DNA from: Siphonodentalium dalli
Lineage: Eukaryota > Mollusca > Scaphopoda > Gadilida > Siphonodentaliidae
Direction of reading: 5' to 3'
Length of the DNA: 64,000 nt
Assembly (NCBI GenBank): GCA_032622095.1
Contig: CP136063.1
Location: forward strand, 67,347,897-67,411,896
Below the pieces are notes generated by a model. It saw only the letters and a list, made by a program, of their open reading frames with translations. It had not been told where the DNA came from and did not search any database. Shown here one piece after another: positions 11,097-20,231 of the stretch. Each line of letters starts with the position of its first letter. The stretch's first letter is position 1. The translations under genes were made by a program, and so were the position numbers.

Positions 11097-11329
11097 ATTA
11101 GAGTTTGAGACATTGTTGTTAAATATTCTCAATCGAGACAATTTCAACTCAAGAAAAAGCTGTACAAAAACATTTTTTAAAAGTGGAAGTTCACGCTCTA
11201 AGCCACATCCGAGTGAGGGTTGAGTTGAAATTTTGTAGACAGTCACTTGCTCAATAAATAGCACGCAATGACATGTATTTATGTGTCTACATATCCGCTT
11301 GTATGTTTTTATTATTATCATATCACAAT

Positions 11330-11662
11330 TTTCAACCAACACTGGTATCATAGGAAAGACTCCCAATTTAATATTCTGACAAGTTAATAAAGCCTTGTGT
11401 GTGTTCTCAAGCCTTAAAATAGTGTGCCTGTCATTTGCAGAATGAGGTCCCCAGAGGGTGAATTTAGTGATGCTACCCCGCATAGCGGGCTAGCATCACC
11501 AAATTCACCCTCTGAGAACCTCATTCTGCTGAGGTGTAAGCAGAATGAGGTCCCCAGAGGGTAAATTTTGTGATGCTAGCCCGCTATGTGGGGTAGCATC
11601 ACTAAATTCACCCTCTGGGGACCTCATTCTGCAAATGACAGACACGCTATTTCAAGGCTTGG
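11330..11662. mobile_element. FB-B foldback MITE (double-arm) with duplicated flank
   Basis: Two back-to-back palindromes built on CAGAATGAGGTCCCCAGAGG and CACCCTCTGGGGACCTCATT, enclosed by CAAGCCTTAAAATAG and CTATTTCAAGGCTTG. The left flank 11330-11406 (GGAAAGACTCCCAATTTAAT ... AAGGCTTGAGAACAC type) also appears inverted at 33838-33930. The repeated unit is therefore larger than the foldback itself. Confidence 0.75.
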
Positions 11663-11874
11663 TGTGTTCTCAAGATAGGATGTATGCACGAATCCACGAC
11701 TATCGGCAGTAAATGATTTCTTTGTGCTCGAATCGATAGGCACCGTTCATGAATACAAAGTCAATTGGTCCATGAGCTCACTATCTGCATACTTCCGTGA
11801 AGCAAATTAATTCTGCGATGTATCGTCTGGGAAGATTTCAGCTGAAACGGATGAGAATAAATAAACTTCTAATT

Positions 11875-12155
11875 GATTCCAATGATACATCCCCGTTCAT
11901 ATCTATGTTAATTCTGATGATATACATCCTCATTCATATCTATGTTGATTTCGATGATGCATCCCTGTTCATATCTATGTTTATTCTGATGATATACATC
12001 CCCATCTAAATCTATGTTTATTCTGATGATATACATCCTCATTCATATCTATGCTGATTCCGATGATGCATCCCTGTTCATATATATTTTGAATCTGATA
12101 TACATCCCCATCTAAATCTATGTTTATTCTGATGATTCATCCCTGAAATGAAATC
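11875..12155 (+). repeat. minisatellite, about 35-bp units
   Basis: About eight imperfect units built on TTCATATCTATGTT and GATGATATACATCC. The array sits immediately left of the DIRS element. Confidence 0.75.
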
Positions 12156-12259
12156 GGGTCAATAAAGTTTATTTAAGATCATATTAAAAATCATCAACAA
12201 AATTTCAAAATTTGGACACAAGTTCAAATTTTATGAACTAACTATACTTACCTGAGATA

Positions 12260-12406
12260 TTCATGTGAATAAACTTTCAAAGCCCAAAGTTTCGCCATAT
12301 TTCGTTCCGGAATCTATTCCGGAATCGAGTTTTTAAAAAAACCGTGGCACGTGTTTCCAAAATACCACGAAATATAAATCTCATTCCCATATAGGCGTTT
12401 GACGAG
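12260..12406. repeat. DIRS left inverted terminal repeat
   Basis: Runs from TTCATGTGAATAAACTTTC through CGTTCCGGAATCTATTCCGG to GGCGTTTGACGAG. It is the inverse of 17219-17359. On the coding strand it is the 3' repeat. Each copy contains a small inner palindrome, TTCCGGAATCTATTCCGGAA. Confidence 0.9.
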
Positions 12407-12448
12407 CCCATGAGAACCCTGTCTGAGGCAGGGGAGGTTGGATGGGAG

Positions 12449-12556
12449 ATGAATATCTCAGGTAAGTATAGTTAGTTCATAAAATTTGAACTTGTGTCCA
12501 AATTTTGAAATTTCATTTCACTAACTAAGACTTACCGTTCGATATTCATGTGAATA
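12449..12556. repeat. DIRS internal complementary region
   Basis: The left half (12449-12513) is the reverse complement of the element's left edge (12200-12265), including GTATAGTTAGTTCATAAAAT. The right half (about 12510-12556) is the reverse complement of the right edge (17353-17401), including CTTACCGTTCGATATTCATG. The two halves overlap by about five bases (AAATT), matching a joined-end, circle-junction template. In the DIRS replication model this region templates completion of the unequal ends. Confidence 0.9.
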
Positions 12557-12838
12557 TTGGCAGATTCCAAAGCTCCATCTGGGGCTGCAATCGAAGGAAG
12601 GGGTTCTTCATGAGGTGGAATCATCTCCATGTTGTGTTCAGAATTTTTTATATATAGTTCACAACATCAACACTATACAAATGTACATATACACTTCTTC
12701 TGATATCCTTTCAGAAACAGGAACTTATATACATTTAACTGTTTGCTGGTAATTCTTCAGCATATATCAATTCACAGACAGCATACAATGCTACGGGAAT
12801 ACCTTTCCCATAAAAATCGCCTGTGGAAGAATGTCAAA

Positions 12839-15664
12839 TCATTGCAGGACATTCACCATCACATCCTGCAAATAAAAACGAATGAATGTAGAAGGGTGTT
12901 TCCAATCTGCACTGTCTAAAATAGATTTCATTTGTGCACCCTTAAACAAAGCCCATGATGGGCCGACGGCCCGGGTAGAGTGGCCCCGTATTGGTAACGA
13001 AGACAGTGAATGACTTGTAGGGTCATATGCCTTCTTTATTGTGTGAACAAGCCAACTGGAAATAGTTTGTGAGGAAACAGGATTATGTGGTCTATTGATG
13101 GCCAAAAACAATTGCCCCGTGCTGGAGGTAGGCGAACGCAAGGTCTCAGTACGGTTCAGATATGTAGTAATAGCCCGACATGGGTCCAAGAATTCATTTT
13201 CCGAAAAGGCTGGTATGAATATAATGGGACTAAGATGCGAAACACGATCTTGCTTAGACAGACCATGTCTGATGAAACTGACCCCGCGTGTCTGAATATT
13301 CATGGAACCCGTACCTAATTTCAAAGACTGTATATCGCTACAACGACGAAAACTAGTGATTGCAATTAGGAAAACTGTTTTCCACGTCAGATATTTCAAA
13401 GAAGCCAGTTCTATTGGCTCAAAAGGAGGTGCCTGTAGCATCGCGAGAACGGTAGGCAAATCCCAGCCTGGTACAAGCTGACGAACAGGCGGTCTAGAAT
13501 TAAAAACACCCCTGAGCACACGAATGATCTGAGGGTGTTGACCAATGGCAAAATTCTTGACAGGTGGCAACATAGCAGATAACATAGAACGGTACCCAGC
13601 GATAGTTCGATATTTCAGACCGTCGGTGAAAAGGCTCGACAGAAAATTGGCACAGTCCGTTAAAGTGGCAGTGTGGGGATCAATCGTCCTGCTATCACAC
13701 CAACATGGGTCCAACCGGTTGAACTTGCACCCGTAGTCACGTAATGTACCCTTCCGCCACGAGGCAGCGAATAACTTTCGAGAGCCTTCAGAAAATCCTG
13801 TCGCTTGGAGGCGTTTGTCGACAGACGCCAGGCAGTCAAATTGAGCATTTCCAGGTTGGGATGCAGTACCCTGTTCTGACATTGAGTCAAGAGATGGTCC
13901 AATTGTGGAAGTCGGACAGGGAAGTCGATAATGTTCTGAAGTAGCAGTGGATACCAAGATTGTTTCGGCCACATGGGAGCTATCAGTATTATCTCGCACT
14001 GACATTGTTGCAAGTGAGTCAGCATTCTGCCCAGAAGTGGGATCGGAGGGAAGGCGTAAGCAAAAAGATGATCCCAATTCAGAGTCAGAGCGTCTATCGC
14101 ATAAGCTTGTGGGTGACGTTGCCAAGAGCAAAATATTGGACACTTTTTGTTGCTGAACGTGGCAAAGAGATCCATTAAAGGATGACCCCATTTGTGAAAC
14201 AGATGCTGCAGAACAGTGTGATCGAGTTCCCATTCTGTTTCCCAAATACGATACCGGCTCAATTGATCGTCCCACGTGTTTAAGGAACCGGCAATGTGCA
14301 CTGCCTGCAACGTCATGCCTTGACTGATGGCATAATGCCACATTTCTTGTGCAAGTTGGCAGAGAGTTTGTGACCGAGTACCCCCTTGTTTGTTGACATA
14401 TTGCATGACAGTCACGTTGTCTGTTTGAATCAGTATGCTCTTGTTCAGAAGCAGAGGGGAGAAATGTTGGAGGGCTAGAAACACTGCCTTCATCTCCAGA
14501 AGATTGATGTGCAGACATGTATCTTCTAACGACCAAGTCCCTTGTACATAGCGACATTTGAAATGAGCACCCCACCCCGTCAATGAGGCATCGGTGGTGA
14601 TCATATCCAACGGAGGGACTGAAACAAGGGATCGACCCTGAGCTATGTTTGCTGCTAGTTGCCACCACTGTAAATGCGGAACCAGCAATGGAGAAAATGG
14701 GATCATCTTGTCGTACAACTGGCTTGATGGTAGCCAGTGACGCAGAAGATACAGTTGGATAGGACGCATGAATAATCTGGCGTGAGGAATCAGTTCGAGA
14801 CAAGAGGCAATCTGACCTAATAGGTGAAGAAAATCTCGTGCCGTGTTGCTCCCGGCTAGAAGGGAACGAACTGATTCCTGAAGCCCGAGAATTCGCTCCG
14901 GACACGGTGCGACAGAGCCCAAATTGAGATTGAAAAACGCCCCCAAATACACTATCGACTAGGTTGGTGTAAGATGGGATTTTGATTCGATTACCAAAAA
15001 TCCCAGAGTTGTCAGGGTTTTGAGCATCAGGGATCTGTCTTGAAGTAGACCCAGACGAGACTGATTTAAACAAAACCAATCGTCTATGTAGATTATCAGA
15101 CGTAAGCCTTGGCTTCGTAAGTAACCGGCTACTTGCAAAACTATTTTGGTGTATACCCGAGGTGCTGCTGTTTGGCCAAATACTAGTGACTTGAACTGAT
15201 AGACTTGATAGCCCTGAGTTTTTTTGCCGATGCAAAACCTCAGGTACTGGCGATGAGCCGGGTAAATGCTGACATGAAAGTATGCGTCCTGTATGTCCAC
15301 CGTAAATGCCCAATCGGCCTTTTGTACCAGTTCGAGAGTCTTTGTTACGGTATCCATTTTGAAATGCTCTTTCCGGATGTACTGATTCAGAGGTCGTAGG
15401 TTCAAGATGGGACGGAGTTGTCCGTTCTTTTTCGGAACCAAAAAGATGGTACTGTAAAAACCGCTGAGCGTTAAATGGTTCGGTACCAATTCTATGGCAT
15501 CGAGTTTTAAAAGCTTTTCTATAGCGGTGTGTAAGACGACCTGTCTTGGCGTGTTTACACGCGTGACTTTTATACCTTCGAAAGGTGGAAGTGTCAGAAA
15601 ATCTAGCTTGTAGCCCTCGGCAATGATAGAGAGGGTCCACGAATCTTGCGTTATGTGTTTCCAT
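12839..15664 (-). CDS. DIRS tyrosine recombinase ORF (941 codons open)
   Basis: The recombinase domain occupies about residues 609-941: an N-terminal SAM-like part, then the catalytic fold. The YR residues are visible: first arginine in TSFRRCSD (about 773/774), HSTR box (His 895, Arg 898), Trp 921 in the H/W position, and nucleophile Tyr 931 in FIRFYLQD. This enzyme would integrate a circular DNA intermediate without target duplication. The upstream roughly 600 codons overlap the RT/RNase H ORF in another frame and resemble no known domain, so translation may start much further in. The frame is the same as gag, whose stop lies 88 bases before this ATG. Confidence 0.85.
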   Translation of the reverse strand: METHNARFVDPLYHCRGLQARFSDTSTFRRYKSHACKHAKTGRLTHRYRKAFKTRCHRIGTEPFNAQRFLQYHLFGSEKERTTPSHLEPTTSESVHPERAFQNGYRNKDSRTGTKGRLGIYGGHTGRILSCQHLPGSSPVPEVLHRQKNSGLSSLSVQVTSIWPNSSTSGIHQNSFASSRLLTKPRLTSDNLHRRLVLFKSVSSGSTSRQIPDAQNPDNSGIFGNRIKIPSYTNLVDSVFGGVFQSQFGLCRTVSGANSRASGISSFPSSREQHGTRFSSPIRSDCLLSRTDSSRQIIHASYPTVSSASLATIKPVVRQDDPIFSIAGSAFTVVATSSKHSSGSIPCFSPSVGYDHHRCLIDGVGCSFQMSLCTRDLVVRRYMSAHQSSGDEGSVSSPPTFLPSASEQEHTDSNRQRDCHAICQQTRGYSVTNSLPTCTRNVALCHQSRHDVAGSAHCRFLKHVGRSIEPVSYLGNRMGTRSHCSAASVSQMGSSFNGSLCHVQQQKVSNILLLATSPTSLCDRRSDSELGSSFCLRLPSDPTSGQNADSLATMSVRDNTDSSHVAETILVSTATSEHYRLPCPTSTIGPSLDSMSEQGTASQPGNAQFDCLASVDKRLQATGFSEGSRKLFAASWRKGTLRDYGCKFNRLDPCWCDSRTIDPHTATLTDCANFLSSLFTDGLKYRTIAGYRSMLSAMLPPVKNFAIGQHPQIIRVLRGVFNSRPPVRQLVPGWDLPTVLAMLQAPPFEPIELASLKYLTWKTVFLIAITSFRRCSDIQSLKLGTGSMNIQTRGVSFIRHGLSKQDRVSHLSPIIFIPAFSENEFLDPCRAITTYLNRTETLRSPTSSTGQLFLAINRPHNPVSSQTISSWLVHTIKKAYDPTSHSLSSLPIRGHSTRAVGPSWALFKGAQMKSILDSADWKHPSTFIRFYLQDVMVNVLQ
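13660..14952 (-). CDS. DIRS RNase H and Dam-like methyltransferase region (downstream part of RT ORF)
   Basis: This continues the RT frame beyond an in-frame TAG at 14959-14961 and begins with the RT thumb-side YLGAFFNLN motif; the nominal first codon is GTG. The RNase H domain spans about residues 115-235, with Asp 121 (TTDAS), Glu 153 (LLEMKA), Asp 178 (QTDN) and Asp 228/229 (TWDDQLSR). Residues 260-340 (PLMDLFATFSNKK, FAYAFPPIPLL, LIAPMWPKQSWYP) match the DIRS-specific region often called a Dam-type N6 methyltransferase. It degrades the RNA template during replication; the methyltransferase role is unproven. It overlaps the YR ORF out of frame for its full length. Confidence 0.85.
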   Translation of the reverse strand: MYLGAFFNLNLGSVAPCPERILGLQESVRSLLAGSNTARDFLHLLGQIASCLELIPHARLFMRPIQLYLLRHWLPSSQLYDKMIPFSPLLVPHLQWWQLAANIAQGRSLVSVPPLDMITTDASLTGWGAHFKCRYVQGTWSLEDTCLHINLLEMKAVFLALQHFSPLLLNKSILIQTDNVTVMQYVNKQGGTRSQTLCQLAQEMWHYAISQGMTLQAVHIAGSLNTWDDQLSRYRIWETEWELDHTVLQHLFHKWGHPLMDLFATFSNKKCPIFCSWQRHPQAYAIDALTLNWDHLFAYAFPPIPLLGRMLTHLQQCQCEIILIAPMWPKQSWYPLLLQNIIDFPVRLPQLDHLLTQCQNRVLHPNLEMLNLTAWRLSTNASKRQDFLKALESYSLPRGGRVHYVTTGASSTGWTHVGVIAGRLIPTLPL

Positions 15665-16050
15665 TGAGGAAGAAATGCAAGGAAACGACCTCCGACCCGT
15701 ACATCCGGAAAGGGAATCTGAGGTATTACATTTAATAGAGTACTCACCAAGTCATTTCTTGCCAAACTTGCCAGAACTGGACTTGAAGTTGGCACCCTTC
15801 TTGGGAATTTTGTAGTTGGTAAAGCCTTTGTTCTTCTTGGCATTAGAAGTTGTTGGCTGTTGGTGGTCGTTGAAACGAAAATCAGACCGCTGCTGACCAT
15901 AGCTAGTAGAAGCACCAGCATTGACCTTCTGGTTGGAACCTCCAGCCTGGAGCTTGAACTGCTTTTTGGGTGGAGCATCCCCTGTTTGGTTGTTGGCAAA
16001 CCTTTTACCGGGATTGACAGGCTTTTCAAATACTGGCATAAGTTTGTCAA
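14959..16050 (-). CDS. DIRS reverse transcriptase, N-terminal part to in-frame stop
   Basis: 363 codons. The first about 100, which overlap the end of gag in another frame, are Ser/Thr-rich and unlike RT, so the true start may be internal or reached by frameshift or reinitiation. RT motifs: LVPKKNGQLRPILNLRPLN (fingers), VDIQDAYFHVSI with Asp 252 (motif A), FGQTAAPRVYTK (motif B), and YIDD at 321-324 (motif C, catalytic). The frame ends at TAG, then continues open in the same frame into the RNase H part. The stop is therefore a point nonsense change in this copy or a readthrough site. Confidence 0.9.
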   Translation of the reverse strand: MTNLCQYLKSLSIPVKGLPTTKQGMLHPKSSSSSRLEVPTRRSMLVLLLAMVSSGLIFVSTTTNSQQLLMPRRTKALPTTKFPRRVPTSSPVLASLARNDLVSTLLNVIPQIPFPDVRVGGRFLAFLPQWKHITQDSWTLSIIAEGYKLDFLTLPPFEGIKVTRVNTPRQVVLHTAIEKLLKLDAIELVPNHLTLSGFYSTIFLVPKKNGQLRPILNLRPLNQYIRKEHFKMDTVTKTLELVQKADWAFTVDIQDAYFHVSIYPAHRQYLRFCIGKKTQGYQVYQFKSLVFGQTAAPRVYTKIVLQVAGYLRSQGLRLIIYIDDWFCLNQSRLGLLQDRSLMLKTLTTLGFLVIESKSHLTPT

Positions 16051-17188
16051 GTGTCTTATTTCGTTCCTTACGTGATTTTAGGCACACTTGAAGTTCTGAT
16101 CCCAAAACACCATCACTGGTGAGGGGTAAGTCAGATAGTTCTTTTGAGTCGTCAAATTGCCAAAGGCCCGTATCAGTAAGGGCCGCTTGTCTGCGAACCA
16201 TATGATGAAACGACCCGGTACGACCGAACTGGTCCAGGGTCTTAGTGGTCATGGCAAAGGTATCCCTAATAAGTTTAGCGACATTTTCAATGTCCAAAGG
16301 GTCCTTCTGCACTTCCATCAGCAGCTTGGCCAGCGCCTGCTGCATGTACAATGTGACCGATATGCCCATGTGGGCTGCCGACTGACCACGGTAGGCTAAC
16401 ATCTCCATGCGTTTATACGGTTGTGTAATCAGACATTTTGCCGTCCTGGCAAATGGGTTTTTGCCATGCTTCTTTTGCAAGCATCTTCCAACAAAATCGT
16501 CCAAAGAAGGCACTTGCATGAAAGCTTCTGTTTCGTGATGAATGGGAAAGCTTTCAAAAGTTTCTTCTGCAAACGCAGTAACAGTCATAGGGTGCTCAGC
16601 CCGCCAGGATTGGTCCAGAACAGATTTTTGCGAACTTTCTAAGACCATTCCTTGTTTCCCTTCGTTTTTTTTGGTCAGAGCATCGTCACCGAAGATGTCA
16701 ATAAGTCCCTTGGCCAATAACATTGGCGCAGACTGGTATACGCTGACATTTAACACTTCACTGGTGTGGTCAGCACATGCATCCACAATTGTGTCCATGT
16801 CTGGATAATGTGAACAATCGGTCCCAAGACCAATAGATATCAAGTCATCGACATCAGATTCTGAATCAAGAGCAGCATTGTCTCTTTCCAAACGAGGGTT
16901 TGTTCGCCGACTAGGCTCCCCTCCCGAGTTCACAGCACTTTGAGACCCTGTTTTAGGCATCCCCACTGTACTCGACGGACCTGCCGTAGTGTTGCCGATA
17001 GAAGTAGCCCGACACAGAGTGAGAATGGTGTCTAGTTGACCACCAAACTCCGATCGAAAACTGTCCAGTTTTCTGTCAACTCGTGTCTCTAAAGCATTTA
17101 AGCGCGATGTTCGCCGCTTATTTTTAGCACTAGCAGGTACCTTAACTGGCGAAGTGTCTGAGGCAGAATTGCCACTAACTTCCGACAT
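15752..17188 (-). CDS. DIRS gag-like protein (ORF1)
   Basis: 478 residues from an ATG just inside the right ITR (5' on the coding strand). A helical, probably coiled-coil segment lies at residues 31-60 (NALETRVDRKLDSFRSEFGG). A central acidic and hydrophobic region is followed by a strongly basic, Lys/Asn/Ser-rich tail from about residue 395 (PPKKQFKL, KKNKGF, KIPKKG) suited to nucleic acid binding. No CCHC zinc knuckle is present, as is usual for DIRS gag proteins. Its likely role is particle assembly around element RNA. It is the first ORF and overlaps the RT ORF by about 300 bases. Confidence 0.8.
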   Translation of the reverse strand: MSEVSGNSASDTSPVKVPASAKNKRRTSRLNALETRVDRKLDSFRSEFGGQLDTILTLCRATSIGNTTAGPSSTVGMPKTGSQSAVNSGGEPSRRTNPRLERDNAALDSESDVDDLISIGLGTDCSHYPDMDTIVDACADHTSEVLNVSVYQSAPMLLAKGLIDIFGDDALTKKNEGKQGMVLESSQKSVLDQSWRAEHPMTVTAFAEETFESFPIHHETEAFMQVPSLDDFVGRCLQKKHGKNPFARTAKCLITQPYKRMEMLAYRGQSAAHMGISVTLYMQQALAKLLMEVQKDPLDIENVAKLIRDTFAMTTKTLDQFGRTGSFHHMVRRQAALTDTGLWQFDDSKELSDLPLTSDGVLGSELQVCLKSRKERNKTLDKLMPVFEKPVNPGKRFANNQTGDAPPKKQFKLQAGGSNQKVNAGASTSYGQQRSDFRFNDHQQPTTSNAKKNKGFTNYKIPKKGANFKSSSGKFGKK

Positions 17189-17218
17189 AATGTTTGAGTA
17201 AGAGAAGAGATGTCTTCA

Positions 17219-17359
17219 CTCGTCAAACGCCAATGAAAGAATGAGATTTATATTTCGTGGTATTTTGGAAACACGTGCCACGGTTTAAAAAAAAACTCGA
17301 TTCCGGAATAGATTCCGGAACGAAATATGGCGAAACTTTGGGCTTTGAAAGTTTATTCA
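17219..17359. repeat. DIRS right inverted terminal repeat
   Basis: Starts CTCGTCAAACGCC and ends AGTTTATTCACATGAA, inverse of 12260-12406. It lies directly upstream of the gag ATG on the coding strand, so it should hold the promoter. No TATA box was picked out with confidence. Confidence 0.9.
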
Positions 17360-17441
17360 CATGAATATCGAACGGTAAGTCTTAGTTAGTGAAATGAAAT
17401 TATCACAGCACAGCCAGTGGCACAGCTAATATAAAACGGTA

Positions 17442-17848
17442 TTAACTCATTACCACTCTGACCGCAGCTGACTACAACCCCCAGGTTACTTGACGTTGTG
17501 ACGTTAAAAACTCAGCACACCTTGCCACGGCGACGTAATTTACGTCCCATTTCCTCAGAGATTTTGAAGTTTTAGTCGGCTTTAGCATGTTTTTACCTTA
17601 GTTCTGTGATCGCTGTCATTCTAATATAATGTTCTGATTTGATAGAATATACTTCAACCGCATACTTCATGTAAAATAACAAAAATCATGATGATTAATG
17701 GAGAAAGCCACAAAAATTTGGTTTTTACTTTTATTAAATAAAAAGGTGTCAAAAGGTGCTTCTGAGGAAATGACGTAAAGTGACAAAATGTGCTTGTGAG
17801 GAAATGTCGTAAGGTGTCAAAAGGCGCTTCTGAGTGGTAATGAGTTAA
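17442..17848 (+). mobile_element. TTAA-5 MITE
   Basis: TTAA at both ends, with inverted termini CTCATTACCACTC and GAGTGGTAATGAG. Subterminal repeats AAGGTGTCAAAAGG / AAAGTGACAAAATG and GAGGAAATGACGTAA occur near the right end. It lies 40 bases from the DIRS element. Only one full copy was seen. Confidence 0.75.
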
Positions 17849-17875
17849 AGATAGTCAATAGTATGAAATCGACAA

Positions 17876-18022
17876 TAATGCCCTAAATAATTGACTTCTT
17901 AACCACAGCAGAATTATGGGTAATTTTTCAGGATTTAGTCGGAAATATGGCTTATTGCCATTCATCGGAAAGCTCTCAAAATTCTGCTGTGGTTAAGGAG
18001 TCAATTATTTAGTGCACTGTAC
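17876..18022. mobile_element. TA-MITE copy, right arm shortened
   Basis: AATAATGCCCTAAATAATTG and a complete left arm, then a right arm reduced to AATTCTGCTGTGGTTAAGGA and the terminus. Confidence 0.8.
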
Positions 18023-18304
18023 ATACTGTACATTTCATTTTAATCTCTAACAATGGATATAAATCATCAGGTGTCTGACCATTTTGGAAACCAATTAGTG
18101 ACTGACCCTAGACCCACCAGTAACATAGGGTGAGTGCTAATCAGCGTGCATTGTTGCACCATCATTTATGCTCTCATGCGAATACACCATTGACACGCAT
18201 TCCAGTTAACCCATTAAAAGCTGTAATAAAGCAATGCATGACGCTCGCAAGTACCATGATACATAACAGAAAAAATACAACTGCGGTATACTAAAACAGC
18301 ACCT

Positions 18305-18518
18305 ACAGTAATGCCCTAAATAATCGACTCCTTAACCACAGCAGAATTATGGGTAACTTTTCAGGATTTAGTCAGAAATATGGCTTGTTGCCATTCATCG
18401 GAAAGCTCTCACTGAGAGCTTTCCGATGAATGACAACAAGCCATATTTCTGACCAAATCCTGAAAAGTTACCCATAATTCTGCTGTGGTTAAGGAGTCGA
18501 TTATTTAGGGCATTACTG
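18305..18518. mobile_element. TA-MITE copy, complete foldback
   Basis: CAGTAATGCCCTAAATAATC to GATTATTTAGGGCATTACTG, both flanked by TA. The arms meet at GGAAAGCTCTC-ACT-GAGAGCTTTCC. Confidence 0.9.
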
Positions 18519-18714
18519 TATAACATCTATGTTGCATAATCTCTGGTTATTGCTCAGTTTGTACCATTGCAGAAGCTCATTGCCCACTTGTGTATTCATT
18601 CCTACCATTCGAACTGCGCCTCTCTGTCTGGCACATCTGCGGCAAGGCATGCTCGTCTGCCGATGTGGCAAACACAATGTTTTCTTCAATGTTTATGCAA
18701 ACCTTGAAATAACT

Positions 18715-18885
18715 GGACTGTCATGGTCATTAACAGGTTGAATCCTACCAAAAGTAATATGACAGTATGCAATAGTGACAGACCATTATTTAGTTGATGA
18801 TCATTCTCAGAAGTGCCAATGCAATCAGTAATCTGTGGAAGCATTTAAGATTAATCTAGGGACCTGAAGTCATGTGAGAATAGGG
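18715..18885 (-). repeat. dispersed repeat pair member (inverted partner 43650-43835)
   Basis: Shared with the reverse complement of 43650-43835: CTGTCATGGTCATT, AATCTGTGGAA, TTAATCTAGGGACCTGAAGT, CATGTG. Moderately diverged. Continues into the repeat starting at 18940. Confidence 0.65.
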
Positions 18886-18939
18886 GTGTACAAAAGGCCT
18901 TATAATGCGCAATTGAATTCATCAATGACCTGGAATTTT

Positions 18940-19190
18940 TTTATTGAAAGCTCAAATTCGGGATATTTTTGGTCAAATTTCAACAATTTTCGGAAATTAA
19001 ATGGTATTTCAGCTGATTTCAGGGGGAAATTGTGGCAAATTACAGTATCTTTCACATTTCTGTCCGAATTGTACATATTAGGTTAATTTGAATCTATTTT
19101 GTTATGTTTATGTGTATATGCAAGGTATATTCTACAAAAACTGTTACAACCATGAATATATCATGTAAAACAATTCAGGCAAAAAGTATC
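18940..19190 (+). repeat. dispersed repeat pair member (partner 5640-5950)
   Basis: Matches the 5.6-kb repeat at TTTTTGGTCAAATTTCAACA, TTACAGTAT-TTTCTG-CCGAATT and TTACAACCATGA-TATATCAT. Confidence 0.5.
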
Positions 19191-20230
19191 TGCCCCATCA
19201 CAACAAATTTGGCTATGTGTATACAATACAATATATATAGGCTAAAAGGTTACATGTTGATTTAAGACATCAGGTTCTTCCTGCTAGCTAAATAATTGTG
19301 CCTAGAATTGACCATGACACTAACATTAATAAAATATCAAGGGAATAACATCCTCCAAGCTATATATTCTATTATATTCTACTCATGTAGAAAATTGACC
19401 GTGTCATTTACAGTGGTACGGGCAACAGATCATGATGAATAAACATCCGCATCTGCTGTTTCTGTCCATCAGAATGAAACTGGAGGTGCAGGCATGAAGT
19501 ACATAGACAGGTGATCTCTGTACATTTATTACCATCTTGTGGCTAGGGAACCATCTTAATTGTAATTGCGGTATTTTATCCCCATAGTGATCTCATTGAT
19601 GATATTTTGGTTTGATAGACCTTTGTATATCAACCATTGGTCATTCATTACCTCTTTGAGTCTATATGTGCATGGGGAGGGTATATCTGCTTAATCTTTA
19701 GAATTTTATCCATTCTTGATCTTTTTGCTTGGTTTGATGTAGCTGGCCCATATTAATATTGTCAGTTGCTGAGTTTTTCAGTTAATTTGTGAATGGCTCC
19801 AGTATCCGTATTTAATCATGCATGCATTGACTATATATAGAGCAATTTTGTCTTATCTGAACAAAATTTTTAATCTAATCAACATATATTGATGGCTTTT
19901 CATATACATGCAGCTCTAGCAACCATGTTACATTCTGCTATGTGAACCTGGTGATTATTGATATGTACAGAGCTGTTCGCAAATCTGACAATTTTTTTTT
20001 TTTAAATTCATGTCGATAATAAAAAAACAAAATAAAACAGATTTGTAATTTGGGACTGAAAGTAGGTTTAGATTCTGATATTTTAATTTTCTGACAACTA
20101 TGTAACGGAATGTTATCTGGTTTTGGATTTCTTTGTTAAATCTCATTGAGGTCTTTATTGGTTTCACACACATGAATACCATAGGTGATGTATGTACATT
20201 TATTATCGGCTTAGGGAACCATCTTATTTT
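19191..20230. other. no recognised feature
   Basis: About 1 kb of AT-rich sequence. No coding stretch with splice sites, no shared repeat and no hairpin stood out. Confidence 0.5.
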
Positions 20231-20231
20231 C

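Larger units (their letters stand above)
12200..17401 (-). mobile_element. DIRS-type tyrosine recombinase retrotransposon, near-complete
   Basis: A 5.2-kb element read on the minus strand, with gag, RT/RNase H/methyltransferase-like and tyrosine recombinase ORFs. It has inverted terminal repeats of about 145 bp and an internal complementary region near the 3' end whose two halves match the outer ends of the element. This arrangement (ITRs, ICR, YR instead of a DDE integrase, no target-site duplication) defines the DIRS order. Left edge is CAAC then AAATTTCAAAATTTGG; right edge is GAAATGAAAT then TATCACAG. No duplication of flanks is seen. The ITRs differ visibly only in one A/T homopolymer, suggesting a recent insertion. 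One in-frame stop interrupts the RT ORF, so this copy is probably not autonomous as read. Confidence 0.95.

Noticed and set aside
13085-16808. Plus-strand ORFs across the DIRS element
   Set aside because: They are antisense shadows of the gag, RT and YR frames.
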